Source of the DNA: Ligilactobacillus ubinensis | GTDB taxonomy: Bacteria; Bacillota; Bacilli; Lactobacillales; Lactobacillaceae | Direction: 5' to 3' | DNA length: 64,000 nt | Assembly: GCF_024160875.1 (NCBI RefSeq) | Contig: NZ_JAIULA010000004.1 | Location: forward strand, 1 to 64,000 | Shown here: piece by piece, positions 18,356 to 26,879 of the stretch | Numbering within the stretch: position 1 is the first letter of the stretch | Layout: each line of letters begins with the position of its first letter | Translations under genes and position numbers: made by a program | The notes under the pieces: model-generated | The model's database searches: none | Told to the model about the DNA's origin: nothing | Seen by the model: only the letters and a program-made list of their open reading frames with translations

Positions 18356-19264
18356 TTGAAACACTTTATGCTATTAGAAAATGGATTAGCTACACTTTCT
18401 GTAAGTAATCAGGTATCTAAACAAACAAATATCTTATCTAGATATATTTCTTCAATTAACTGGGATGGTATATTTAGTAAAATAATTTCAACAGTTATTA
18501 TCCTTATATTAATTTCTATCTTGTTTTTGTTCATCAATTTAGTAGGTAATAAAATTATCAAGCAAAGTTTCAAACATTCTCACAATCTACAACATGTAGC
18601 AAGTAACCGACTCAAAACAATGAAAGCTTTAATTCGTAATATTTTTCACTATTCCGTTTTATTATTTTATTTCTATGCTGTTTTGTCTATCTTAGGTGTC
18701 CCTGTAGGTACATTGATTGCCGGTGCCGGAATCTTATCTGTCGCAATTGGTTTAGGCGCACAAGGTTTTGTTAATGATGTGATAACAGGTGGCTTTATTT
18801 TACTTGAGCAACAACTCTCAGTAGGCGATGAAGTTAAAATTGGAACTATTGAGGGGACAGTTTACTCAGTTGGATTACGTACAACCCAAATTCTAGGCTA
18901 TGATGGTACTCTAAATTATATACCTAATCGTAGCATTACTATTGTTAGTAACCTTTCGCGCAGTGATATGCGTGCTCTAATTGATATCCAAATTGATCGT
19001 AATAAATCAATAGATGAAATGAAAAAAATTATTTCTACTGTAAATGTCGAACTAACTCCTAAATATCCTGATATAACTAAAGGGCCTTTAATTTTAGGAG
19101 TTGTTGATGCAGGCAGTGGTCGTATGGTTTTTCGCATTGCAATTTATACCAAAAATGGTGCTCAAGCACCTATTCAACGTGCTTTTTTGACTCAGTATCT
19201 GAAAGCCTTACACAAAAACGGTTTTGTAATCCCATCATCACCATTAAATATTGCTCCTAAATAA
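18356..19264 (+). CDS. small-conductance mechanosensitive channel, MscS family
   Basis: A 302-residue MscS-type channel that releases solutes on hypo-osmotic shock. Two to three TM helices fill residues 36-140. The pore helix lies in GTLIAGAGILSVAIGLGAQGFVNDV, with the MscS beta-domain motif LSVGDEVKIGTIEGTVYSVGLRTT after it. The start is TTG 18356, 10 nt after AAGGAG (18340-18345). The better-spaced ATG at 18351 opens only a two-codon ORF (ATG CAT TGA) whose stop overlaps this TTG. Confidence 0.88.
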   Translation: MKHFMLLENGLATLSVSNQVSKQTNILSRYISSINWDGIFSKIISTVIILILISILFLFINLVGNKIIKQSFKHSHNLQHVASNRLKTMKALIRNIFHYSVLLFYFYAVLSILGVPVGTLIAGAGILSVAIGLGAQGFVNDVITGGFILLEQQLSVGDEVKIGTIEGTVYSVGLRTTQILGYDGTLNYIPNRSITIVSNLSRSDMRALIDIQIDRNKSIDEMKKIISTVNVELTPKYPDITKGPLILGVVDAGSGRMVFRIAIYTKNGAQAPIQRAFLTQYLKALHKNGFVIPSSPLNIAPK

Positions 19265-19370
19265 CTGTTCTAGCAAAGAAAGTACGAAGTATCTTCTAAC
19301 TAAAAGACTGAAAAAATAGTTAGCTAGAGCATATTAACCTCGTGAATTAGATAATCTAGAGCTTGTGTTG

Positions 19371-19480
19371 TCTTAATTACGTGGTTAAGCACAATTACCT
19401 GTCTTTAGATACATATTTTAGCACCCTACATTCAGAAAAAAGAGGAACTCGGGACCAAGTCCTAAGCTCCTCTTTTCTCG
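19371..19480 (+). repeat. dispersed hairpin-ended element, copy 1
   Basis: About 105 nt matching two other intergenic stretches, at 20820 and 63122. It has the block TTAAnTACGTGGTTAAGCAC, then GTCTTTAGATACATATTTTAGCA, then a terminal hairpin, AGAGGA...TCCTCT, with inner pairing GGGAC/GTCCT (19441-19473). It lies between mscS and the convergent deacetylase gene. The hairpin also has T6 on its minus-strand 3' side, so it may double as terminator for the deacetylase gene. Confidence 0.6.
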
Positions 19481-19515
19481 CTATACTTATGCAATTGATA
19501 TTAATTACATTATTT

Positions 19516-20670
19516 TTAATATTCAGCTGCAAAAATATCTTTTTGTCTTTTCTTTAGATAACCAACCATTGCGTTAACACCTTTCATTATTGCATCTTCT
19601 TTAGGCGCTAAATGCTCTGAATGTAATGAATATGGACTATCTACGCCTAACCAAAACATCGTCCCAGGAATTTTAGACAGCAAAAAGCCAAAATCTTCCC
19701 CAGTCATTGCTGGTGCAGTTTCTATAAAATTAACATCTTGATTGTGTTGCATATAATCTATGAAATAAGCTGTAGTTTTTTTATTATTTTCTACAGGATA
19801 ATATCCACCTTGCTGTAAAATTAACTTTACCTCACAGTCAAAACTATCTTCTATTCCTTTAGCAATTTGTTGTACTCTTTTTTGAATGAATAAATTATTT
19901 TTTTGTGTCAAGGCCCTGATGGTTCCATCTATCTGGCATTTACCAGCAATTATATTACCTGTTGTTCCTGCATTAAAATGACCTAATGTTATAACACCTG
20001 ATTGGATTGGATCAATATTTCTACTTACAATCGTTTGAATTTGGTTTACAAATTGTGCCCCTGCAACAACCATGTCATTTGCCATATGCGGATAAGCTGC
20101 ATGCCCACTTTTCCCTATAAATGTTGCATGGATTTCACAAGTTCCTGCAAATAATGTTCCCATTCTACATCCAATTGCCCCTGCGGGTAACTGTGGATTA
20201 TCATGAAAAGCATATATTTCATCAGGCATCCATTCATCAAGCACACCATTTTCATATACTTGTTTACCACCACTCAATATTTCTTCAGACGGTTGGAAAA
20301 GGAAAGTTAAATTACATTCAGGTTGCTCATCTGCAAAGTGACTTAAGATGCCTAACGCCACTGTCATATGGATATCGTGCCCACATGCATGCATATATCC
20401 TGGTCTCTTTGAAGAAAATGGTAATCCAGTTTCCTCGGTTACTGGTAAACCATCAATATCTGTTCTATATCCAATAGTTTTAGTTGCCTTTTTTCCTAAA
20501 ACATGTACGACAATAGCTGTTTTCCAAACTTTAATTTCCAAATATTTCTGAGGAAGTCTTTTTATAATCTTTAATAACTTTTCAGATGTCATAAATTCTT
20601 GCATTCCGATTTCTGGAATTTGATGCAATTCACGCCTAATCTTAATCAATTCTGCTTCGTTAAATGCCAT
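19516..20670 (-). CDS. N-acetyldiaminopimelate deacetylase (M20 family)
   Basis: A 384-residue M20 metallo-amidohydrolase. Metal-binding motifs are YMHACGHDIHMT near residue 95 and PSEEILSGGKQVYENG near residue 128, with AYPHMANDMV in the lid domain. General M20 amidohydrolases look alike, but its place next to dapH points to N-acetyl-LL-diaminopimelate deacetylase, the step that frees LL-DAP in the acetylase branch of lysine synthesis (B. subtilis YkuR). It is separated from dapH by 299 nt, which contain a repeat element rather than a tight operon junction. Confidence 0.85.
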   Translation of the reverse strand: MAFNEAELIKIRRELHQIPEIGMQEFMTSEKLLKIIKRLPQKYLEIKVWKTAIVVHVLGKKATKTIGYRTDIDGLPVTEETGLPFSSKRPGYMHACGHDIHMTVALGILSHFADEQPECNLTFLFQPSEEILSGGKQVYENGVLDEWMPDEIYAFHDNPQLPAGAIGCRMGTLFAGTCEIHATFIGKSGHAAYPHMANDMVVAGAQFVNQIQTIVSRNIDPIQSGVITLGHFNAGTTGNIIAGKCQIDGTIRALTQKNNLFIQKRVQQIAKGIEDSFDCEVKLILQQGGYYPVENNKKTTAYFIDYMQHNQDVNFIETAPAMTGEDFGFLLSKIPGTMFWLGVDSPYSLHSEHLAPKEDAIMKGVNAMVGYLKKRQKDIFAAEY

Positions 20671-20819
20671 AAAGTTACCCTCTTTTAGTTTAAAGTATGC
20701 TTATATTTTACATCATACCGCAAAAATTTTGTGTTTAAAAGCTACTTTCATAGATAAATCTTTCAACTCTTGTTCTTTATATTTTGAATTATCAAATTAA
20801 ATGCAACACTTTTTGGGGC

Positions 20820-20930
20820 TCTAGTTTACGAGTTTAAGTGCGACAACAACCTTTGTGCTCAAATTCTAACAATAAACATTCGAAGATACGAAGAGCCCAG
20901 GCTTTTGTCCTGGGCTCTTGACTTTTTTTA
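20820..20930 (+). repeat. dispersed hairpin-ended element, copy 2
   Basis: Starts TCTAGTTTACGAGTTTAAGTGC, continues through AAATTCTAACAATAAACATTCGAAGATACGA and ends in the hairpin AAGAGCCCAGG/CCTGGGCTCTT (20891-20919), followed on the plus strand by T7. It matches copy 3 closely at both ends (TCTAGTTTA...TTAAG; ATTCGAA.ATAC) and copy 1 less closely. It lies between two minus-strand genes with no plus-strand gene upstream. Its plus-strand terminator shape therefore suggests a separate small RNA or an inserted repeat. Confidence 0.6.
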
Positions 20931-20969
20931 TTGTTCTAATAATTAAAGATAATTTTATACTTGCACAGT

Positions 20970-21677
20970 CTACAACTTACGTAAATCATCCACAATTTCT
21001 TTTTTACCTAATGCTACATCTTTTACATCTTTAATTTTTTGAGCTGGAGTACCTGCAACAACAGTATATGGAGCAACATCTTTAGTAACTACTGCACCAG
21101 CGGCAACAATGGCTCCTTTACCTACACGAACACCTTCTAGTATGACAGCATTAGCCCCTATCAAAACATTATCTTCAATTGTTACTGGCTGTGCTGAAGG
21201 TGGTTCAACAACTCCCGCCAACACTGATCCTGCCCCAATATGACAATGTTTGCCTACTAAAGCACGGCCACCTAAAATAGCCCCCATATCAATCATTGAT
21301 GCCTCTCCAATTTCAGCACCGATGTTAATAACAGCACCCATCATAATAACTGCGTTATCACCAATTTCTACTTGGTCTCGAATAACTGCGCCAGGCTCAA
21401 TTCTAGCATTAAATTGTTTCTTATCAATCATCGGAACACCAGTATTACGGCCATCATTTTCAATATGATATTGTTTAATCTCTGGAGTGTCCTTTAAAAA
21501 TATTTCGACATCTTTCCAATCACCAAATAATACACCTGCTGTTTCTGCAAAATATGTTTCAATTGTTTCTGGTGCATTTACTTTAGTTAACTCACCCTTT
21601 ACGAAAACCTTTACCGGTGTCTTTTTTTCTGAATTCGCAATTGTACTAATAATTTCATTTGCATCTAACTTTGCCAA
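20970..21677 (-). CDS. dapH: 2,3,4,5-tetrahydropyridine-2,6-dicarboxylate N-acetyltransferase
   Basis: A 235-residue left-handed beta-helix acetyltransferase. An N-terminal DapH domain (residues 1-85) precedes hexapeptide repeats ([24 protein letters not shown], then [10 protein letters not shown] and [31 protein letters not shown]). It transfers acetyl from acetyl-CoA to tetrahydrodipicolinate, opening the acetylase branch of DAP/lysine synthesis. It lies 41 nt downstream of the CBS-domain gene, as in the Bacillus ykuL-ykuQ-ykuR region. Confidence 0.94.
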   Translation of the reverse strand: MAKLDANEIISTIANSEKKTPVKVFVKGELTKVNAPETIETYFAETAGVLFGDWKDVEIFLKDTPEIKQYHIENDGRNTGVPMIDKKQFNARIEPGAVIRDQVEIGDNAVIMMGAVINIGAEIGEASMIDMGAILGGRALVGKHCHIGAGSVLAGVVEPPSAQPVTIEDNVLIGANAVILEGVRVGKGAIVAAGAVVTKDVAPYTVVAGTPAQKIKDVKDVALGKKEIVDDLRKL

Positions 21678-21718
21678 ATAAAACTACCTCCTCTTAATTT
21701 AAACTATTGTTTTTGTTA

Positions 21719-22201
21719 CTATATTTTTACATAACCTGGATTCGGTTTTACTTCATACTCTTTTTCTAACTCGTGTGCTAGATAATTGACTTCTTTCATC
21801 ACTTCTCGTCGAGTAATAATCCCCTTAAACAGACTATCATCATCTACGACCACTAAAAATGGTTGATTTACAAGTAAATGTAAAATTTCTTCTATATCAT
21901 AAGGTTGATGAATTGTAGGTACCTCTGTATCCATCACATCAGCCACGGTTAAACGAGTTAAGTGACTAGGATCAATGCCATTTAACCCTAGCATTGTATC
22001 TGTAATCATCGAGAGAGAAAGTAGTCCTTTTATATGCTGCTTTTTATCCAATACTGGTATTTTAGCATATTTAACCTTAGTTAATACAAGCAATGCATGG
22101 TTTAAATGATTACTTTCTGATACATTAGCAACCATATCAGCCGGAATTAAATAACTATTCTTACGACTACCAAGCATTTTTTCTACTACTTTTGATATCA
22201 T
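21719..22201 (-). CDS. cbpB: CBS-domain protein, CbpB/DarB-like
   Basis: A 160-residue protein made of two CBS motifs (residues about 15-70 and 85-145; DMVANVSESNHLNHALLVL, then VADVMDTEVPTIHQPYDIEEILHLL). B. subtilis YkuL (DarB) and listerial CbpB share this size and the neighbouring dapH and deacetylase genes. Those proteins bind c-di-AMP and modulate (p)ppGpp synthesis by Rel. The assignment rests on architecture and gene order; ligand binding is inference. Confidence 0.78.
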   Translation of the reverse strand: MISKVVEKMLGSRKNSYLIPADMVANVSESNHLNHALLVLTKVKYAKIPVLDKKQHIKGLLSLSMITDTMLGLNGIDPSHLTRLTVADVMDTEVPTIHQPYDIEEILHLLVNQPFLVVVDDDSLFKGIITRREVMKEVNYLAHELEKEYEVKPNPGYVKI

Positions 22202-22365
22202 CCTAAAACCTCCTTAGGTCACTAACTATTATTCTAAAATATTTGGACAAAATTACAACTAAAAAAGCTGATTATTTTAAATAATTAAATAAAATATCAT
22301 TTTCATGATTTTTTGAAAATGTAAAGATTATATTAGGCATCTTTGAAAAATATTTAGAAAGCTTA

Positions 22366-22394
22366 TTGACATTGCACACTTAGATACTTATTAT
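22366..22394 (+). promoter_or_regulatory. promoter of the aquaglyceroporin gene
   Basis: TTGACA (22366-22371), a 17-nt spacer and TATTAT (22389-22394), about 70 nt before the start codon, which has AGGAGG upstream. Confidence 0.75.
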
Positions 22395-22465
22395 ATATAA
22401 TATGCAATTATTAAATTGTTACATATAGCAATTAAAAATTTAATACATACTTTCAGGAGGATATC

Positions 22466-23203
22466 ATGCATTTTGCATTGACAACAAGATTAGCAGCTGA
22501 GTTTTTTGGAACTGCAATCATGGTTATTTTAGGGAACGGGTCAGTTGCCGACGTTGAACTAAGAGGAACGAAAGGAGAAAAAAGTGGCTGGCTTACCATT
22601 GCTGTCGGTTATGGTTTTGGGGTAATGATTCCCGCTTTAATGTTTGGTTCAGTTTCTGGCAATCATATTAATCCTGCATTTACTATTGGATTAGCTGTAG
22701 CTGGTGCGTTTCCATGGAGCGAAGTTTTACCATATTTATGCGTTCAATTTCTAGGTGCTATTATTGGTCAATTAATAGTCGTTCTATGTTTCAAACCACA
22801 CTACGATATTACAGAAAACCCAGAATCCATTCTAGGGACTTTTTCAACGATTGATGCTACAAAAAATTATTTCAACGGTTTTGTCACCGAATTTTTTGGT
22901 ACATTTACCTTAGTTTTTTCAGCACTTGCAATAACAAATTCACCAGTTTTCGCTCATGGAAATCAAGGTGCTGGCTTTATTGGAATTGGTTTATTGGTTA
23001 TGGTTCTTGTTACTTCCTTTGGTGGTCCTACAGGCCCTGCTCTTAATCCAGCTCGTGATTTGGGTCCCCGTTTGGTTCATGCACTTTTACCCTTAAAACA
23101 TAAAGGCTCTTCTCAATGGAGTTATGCCTGGGTTCCAGTAGCAGCTCCGATTTGTGCTGGTATCAGTGCTGCTTTATTATATAAGACTGTATTTGGTCTA
23201 TAA
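22466..23203 (+). CDS. glpF: MIP/aquaporin family glycerol facilitator
   Basis: A 245-residue six-TM channel of the major intrinsic protein family. The first half-helix motif is NHINPAFT near residue 67 and the second is GPALNPARDLG near residue 194. The Asp after NPAR marks the glycerol-conducting subgroup. In lactobacilli, paralogues of this family also pass lactic acid, water, dihydroxyacetone and peroxide, so the substrate is open. No glycerol kinase is adjacent. It has its own promoter and a bidirectional terminator. Confidence 0.9.
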   Translation: MHFALTTRLAAEFFGTAIMVILGNGSVADVELRGTKGEKSGWLTIAVGYGFGVMIPALMFGSVSGNHINPAFTIGLAVAGAFPWSEVLPYLCVQFLGAIIGQLIVVLCFKPHYDITENPESILGTFSTIDATKNYFNGFVTEFFGTFTLVFSALAITNSPVFAHGNQGAGFIGIGLLVMVLVTSFGGPTGPALNPARDLGPRLVHALLPLKHKGSSQWSYAWVPVAAPICAGISAALLYKTVFGL

Positions 23204-23244
23204 TTTTGTAAAAGTTATAGCGACTATGCATTAGCACTTATTTT

Positions 23245-23310
23245 TATCATATATATATAAAAGGATTTGAAGCTCAAAATAGAGTTTCAAATCCTCTTTT
23301 ATATATATTA
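23245..23310. terminator. bidirectional terminator
   Basis: AAAAGGATTTGAAGCTC (23259-23275) pairs with GAGTTTCAAATCCTCTTTT (23282-23300), extended by ATATATATAA/TTATATATAT flanks. It serves glpF and the convergent pepD. Confidence 0.87.
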
Positions 23311-24711
23311 ATCGTTCAGATTGTAGCGTAATTTCATCTTTTCTGAACCTGCAATTACCATATCTCCTAAAAGCTTGGTTTGGTACTTCAATGCTTCATC
23401 AGCTAACTTTTGATTAGCTTTTTCAAGATAGCTATTAATATCTTGTCCAGTTAAATTTGCATCTGTCTTATTTTCTATGTTTCGATAGGCAGCCATAGCA
23501 GCTAGCTCATAGCTATTACGCATATCAACATAAAAATCATAATCAGTATCTCCCAATAAAGCAGTTGTACAACTCAACCAATACATCTGATTTAAATTAA
23601 AGTTTTCATCTGCATTTTTATAACTTTCTGGTGTATCTCTAACATTTGCATAAAATGGTACAACTGTATTAAAAGTATTTGCACCAAAAGCTAACCAATG
23701 AATTCCTGCAATTTCAGCTGGAACATCATTACGTATTTGCAAAATATGCACATCATGATTACGATTTATCCCAATTGGGCGAAACAACTTTTTATCCTCT
23801 TTTGAACCGGAACCATATACATCATATTTTGTGTTTTCAAAATGAGAACTTAATACAAATTTGACATCTTCTATCGAAATTTTCCGATTTGGATAACAGA
23901 TAAACGGTAAATCTTGTTCCATCGGATCATGCACTATTTCCGGATTAAAAAACTTTTGCCCATACCAAGTACGTGGATTATTATAAACAGTGTCTTTTAT
24001 CGATGCACTCCCAAAAATGTGACGTAGATTGATATTTTTAAAATCTGGATTCAACTTATACTTAATAATAATATTTTCTAAATCAGATGAAAACATTGTA
24101 TCATCTGATTTGAAATCAAATTCATCAATATTCATTCTATTCGGTGCAACTACATAAGCTTCATCAGGAATTCTCTTAGCTGCCCAATTGTGTCCTCCAA
24201 TTGTTTCTAGCCACCAAATTTCATCCTTATCTGAAAAAGCGATTCCGTTGGACTCATATGTCCCATACTTTTCAAGTAACGCTCCTAATCGTGTTACACC
24301 TTCTCTAGCGCTATGAATATATGGTAACACTAGCGTTACTAAATCCTCTTCACCAATTCCACTTACTTCTAATGGATCTACACCTAGTATTCGCGAATTT
24401 GTTGTAATTGTTTCAGTTGCCGACATTGCAATATTTTCACTATTGATTCCTGCTGCAGGCCAAATTCCATTTGTTAAAACTGAATTGGGAATTGAAGTAT
24501 AACGTAACGGGTTATCAGGTAACTCAACTTTAATCCCACTTATGATAGCTTGATATTGTCGGGGCTGTTCTTCTGGGTTAATGACAACAAACCGCTTTGG
24601 ATCTAACGCTTCGTGTCCATCATCATTGCGTGAAATAATCGTAGAACCGTCGATAGATGCTTTTTTCCCAACTAAAACAGTGGTACATGAACCCTTAATT
24701 CTTTTCTTCAT
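23308..24711 (-). CDS. pepD: dipeptidase, C69 family
   Basis: A 467-residue N-terminal nucleophile hydrolase of family C69, like PepDA of lactobacilli. Cys9 in [25 protein letters not shown] is the expected nucleophile after removal of a short propeptide. Further family motifs include [20 protein letters not shown] and [25 protein letters not shown]. It hydrolyses a broad range of dipeptides in the cytoplasm, feeding amino acids from peptide uptake. Confidence 0.93.
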   Translation of the reverse strand: MKKRIKGSCTTVLVGKKASIDGSTIISRNDDGHEALDPKRFVVINPEEQPRQYQAIISGIKVELPDNPLRYTSIPNSVLTNGIWPAAGINSENIAMSATETITTNSRILGVDPLEVSGIGEEDLVTLVLPYIHSAREGVTRLGALLEKYGTYESNGIAFSDKDEIWWLETIGGHNWAAKRIPDEAYVVAPNRMNIDEFDFKSDDTMFSSDLENIIIKYKLNPDFKNINLRHIFGSASIKDTVYNNPRTWYGQKFFNPEIVHDPMEQDLPFICYPNRKISIEDVKFVLSSHFENTKYDVYGSGSKEDKKLFRPIGINRNHDVHILQIRNDVPAEIAGIHWLAFGANTFNTVVPFYANVRDTPESYKNADENFNLNQMYWLSCTTALLGDTDYDFYVDMRNSYELAAMAAYRNIENKTDANLTGQDINSYLEKANQKLADEALKYQTKLLGDMVIAGSEKMKLRYNLND

Positions 24712-24768
24712 TATATTAGCACCTCTTATTGAAATTTATTGCTTAGTATTTAGTATCTCTTATCCTTA

Positions 24769-25740
24769 TTAATTCAATGGATCTCCATACCATTTTTGAT
24801 ATAGCGTTTCAATAATCGCTAAAGATGATATTGTTAATTTTGGAGTTACAATTGGACTTGTCGTCTTCTTTTCTTTTAAACAAGTTGCAACATGCTCAAT
24901 TGTATACGCTAATGAGCTTTTATTAGATTGATCAACTAATTGTTGTGTACCCTTTTGATTTTCAATAACTGCCGTTGTTGCTTCCCAATAATTAGGAATA
25001 ATTATCTTACCTTCGGTTCCAGTAATTATCATCTCACTTTCACCTTTAAAACTAGTCGTAATAAACGCATTAACTAGAACATTGTTACTTTTAAAAGTTA
25101 ATGTACAACTGCTATCTGCTTCACCAATCTTATTTGCACCTAATCCTGCAAATTCAGAAATACTATTTTCTAATAAGTATGAAACAACTTCTAGTGGATA
25201 ACTTCCTCCATAATTTAAAGCACCACCGCCTGCTGCTAAGTCAGTAATCCATTCATTTGGAATTCCTACTTTATGATAATTTTTTATATCAATAAACTTA
25301 ACTTCACCAATTGCTTTTTCAGCTAACAACTTCTTTACACGTAAAAGCAATGGTAAAAATATAGCTCTTTGTGCTTCCATTAAAAATAACCCTTTGTTAG
25401 CAGCAAGTTGAAATAGTTCTTCTGCTCCTACTTTATGATGAGTAAAGGGCTTTTCCATCAAGACATGTTTATTATTATTCAAAGCAAATTTAGCACAAGC
25501 ATAGTGTGCTCGATTGTACGATGGAATATAGATAACATCAATATTATCATCGTTGCATAATTCTTCATAACTCCCATATGCTTGCTTTATCCCAAGTTTA
25601 TCAGCTTGTTTTTTAGCTGCGGATAATTCACGTCCAGCTACCGCTAAAACCTCACTACCTGCAACAGCTTTAATTGCACTTGCAAATCTCGTTGCCGTTT
25701 GAGAAGAGCCCATAATTCCATACCGAATATTTGTTGCCAT
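24769..25740 (-). CDS. Gfo/Idh/MocA family oxidoreductase
   Basis: A 323-residue NAD(P)-dependent oxidoreductase. The N-terminal Rossmann fold begins IRYGIMGSSQTATRFASAI, and the family motif MEKPFTHHKVGAEEL has the catalytic Lys of EKP near residue 96. The C-terminal alpha/beta domain contains GGGALNYGGSYPLEV. The variant GSSQTA in place of GxGxxA is common in the family. Substrate cannot be told; trans-1,2-dihydrobenzene-1,2-diol-like and sugar dehydrogenases share this architecture. Confidence 0.88.
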   Translation of the reverse strand: MATNIRYGIMGSSQTATRFASAIKAVAGSEVLAVAGRELSAAKKQADKLGIKQAYGSYEELCNDDNIDVIYIPSYNRAHYACAKFALNNNKHVLMEKPFTHHKVGAEELFQLAANKGLFLMEAQRAIFLPLLLRVKKLLAEKAIGEVKFIDIKNYHKVGIPNEWITDLAAGGGALNYGGSYPLEVVSYLLENSISEFAGLGANKIGEADSSCTLTFKSNNVLVNAFITTSFKGESEMIITGTEGKIIIPNYWEATTAVIENQKGTQQLVDQSNKSSLAYTIEHVATCLKEKKTTSPIVTPKLTISSLAIIETLYQKWYGDPLN

Positions 25741-25848
25741 TATTGGTCACCTCTATCTTTTCATCTTTCTTATAATTGTACCAAGCTATCTAAGAAAAAA
25801 ATAGCATTTTCTTAATATTAATAATCTATTTCTTATTAAGCAGGAAAA

Positions 25849-26778
25849 CTAAATATATTTTTCCAAAAAATTGTTTATCCGACGCGTATATTCTTTTGTA
25901 TCATACCAAAAGCTTTCAGCATGTGTTGCTCCATCAACAATCCACAGTTCTTTTGCAGATGTAGTTGCTTGATAATTTTCTAACGCCATATAACTAGGAA
26001 CATATGTATCTTTTTCACCATGAATAAACATTATTGGTAATTTATTTTTAGCTAATTGATCTTTTGCTGAAACGTCATTCAAATAGTACCCTAAACGACG
26101 ATGATTAATTGTACTTACAAGTGGATAAAATGGATATTTAGGCAAATGAAACTGTTGTCTCAATAAATATGTTAACTCTTCATTAATGCTTGAATAACCA
26201 CAATCTGCAATAATACATTTTACTTGTTGTGGCAATTTTTCACCACTCATCATCTCGACTGTTGAACCGCCCATACTGACTCCAAACAAAACAATTTTTG
26301 CATCTTGACCTACGCGCATAACTATTTTATTTAACCAACTCAAGTAATCTATTCGATCTAACCATCCGAAGTTTATATATTTACCAGCACTTTGACCATG
26401 TCCACGATCATCTGGTAATAAAATATTGTATCCCATATCATAAAACATTTTTGCATAACCTGTCATGGTCTCACCGTTTCCTTTATAACCATGAGCTATT
26501 ATCACACATTTCTTTGACTTTCCATTTTTAGCCGGAATATAGTATGCGGACATTAAATCATCACCATCATTCAAAGAAAAAGTCCAATGTTCCTTATTAA
26601 CTTCTTTAAACCAAGCAACATAATCCCAATATCGATGTGCATACTTTTGTTTGTCTTTAGATGTCTCGGGAACATAATCAATTCTTTTAAAGGCAACCTT
26701 AAATAGATACTCGCTAAAAATAAAAGCAGCTGCACTCGCCCCTAATAGACTTATCCCAAGATTCTTTTTTATCGCCAT
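25849..26778 (-). CDS. alpha/beta hydrolase with N-terminal membrane anchor
   Basis: A 309-residue serine hydrolase. A hydrophobic segment at residues 8-27 may anchor it at the membrane. The oxyanion region is IIAHGYKGNGETM, the nucleophile elbow is LFGVSMGGSTVEMM near residue 165, the acid lies in FIHGEKDTYVP near residue 253, and the His is in GATHAESFW near residue 285. It resembles the YqkD/FrsA-like hydrolases of Firmicutes. No specific substrate can be assigned. Confidence 0.85.
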   Translation of the reverse strand: MAIKKNLGISLLGASAAAFIFSEYLFKVAFKRIDYVPETSKDKQKYAHRYWDYVAWFKEVNKEHWTFSLNDGDDLMSAYYIPAKNGKSKKCVIIAHGYKGNGETMTGYAKMFYDMGYNILLPDDRGHGQSAGKYINFGWLDRIDYLSWLNKIVMRVGQDAKIVLFGVSMGGSTVEMMSGEKLPQQVKCIIADCGYSSINEELTYLLRQQFHLPKYPFYPLVSTINHRRLGYYLNDVSAKDQLAKNKLPIMFIHGEKDTYVPSYMALENYQATTSAKELWIVDGATHAESFWYDTKEYTRRINNFLEKYI

Positions 26779-26793
26779 TTCATCACCTCATTA

Positions 26794-26840
26794 TAAAAAG
26801 ACTTTGAAACTAGTATAACACTAATTTCAAAGTCTTAAAT
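26794..26840 (-). terminator. terminator of pgi
   Basis: On the minus strand AAGACTTTGAAA and TTTCAAAGTCTT form a 12-bp stem around a loop of about 15 nt, followed by TTTTTATAA. Confidence 0.85.
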
Positions 26841-26879
26841 TAATTAGATTAATTCACTTAACACTAATTCTTTGAATAA

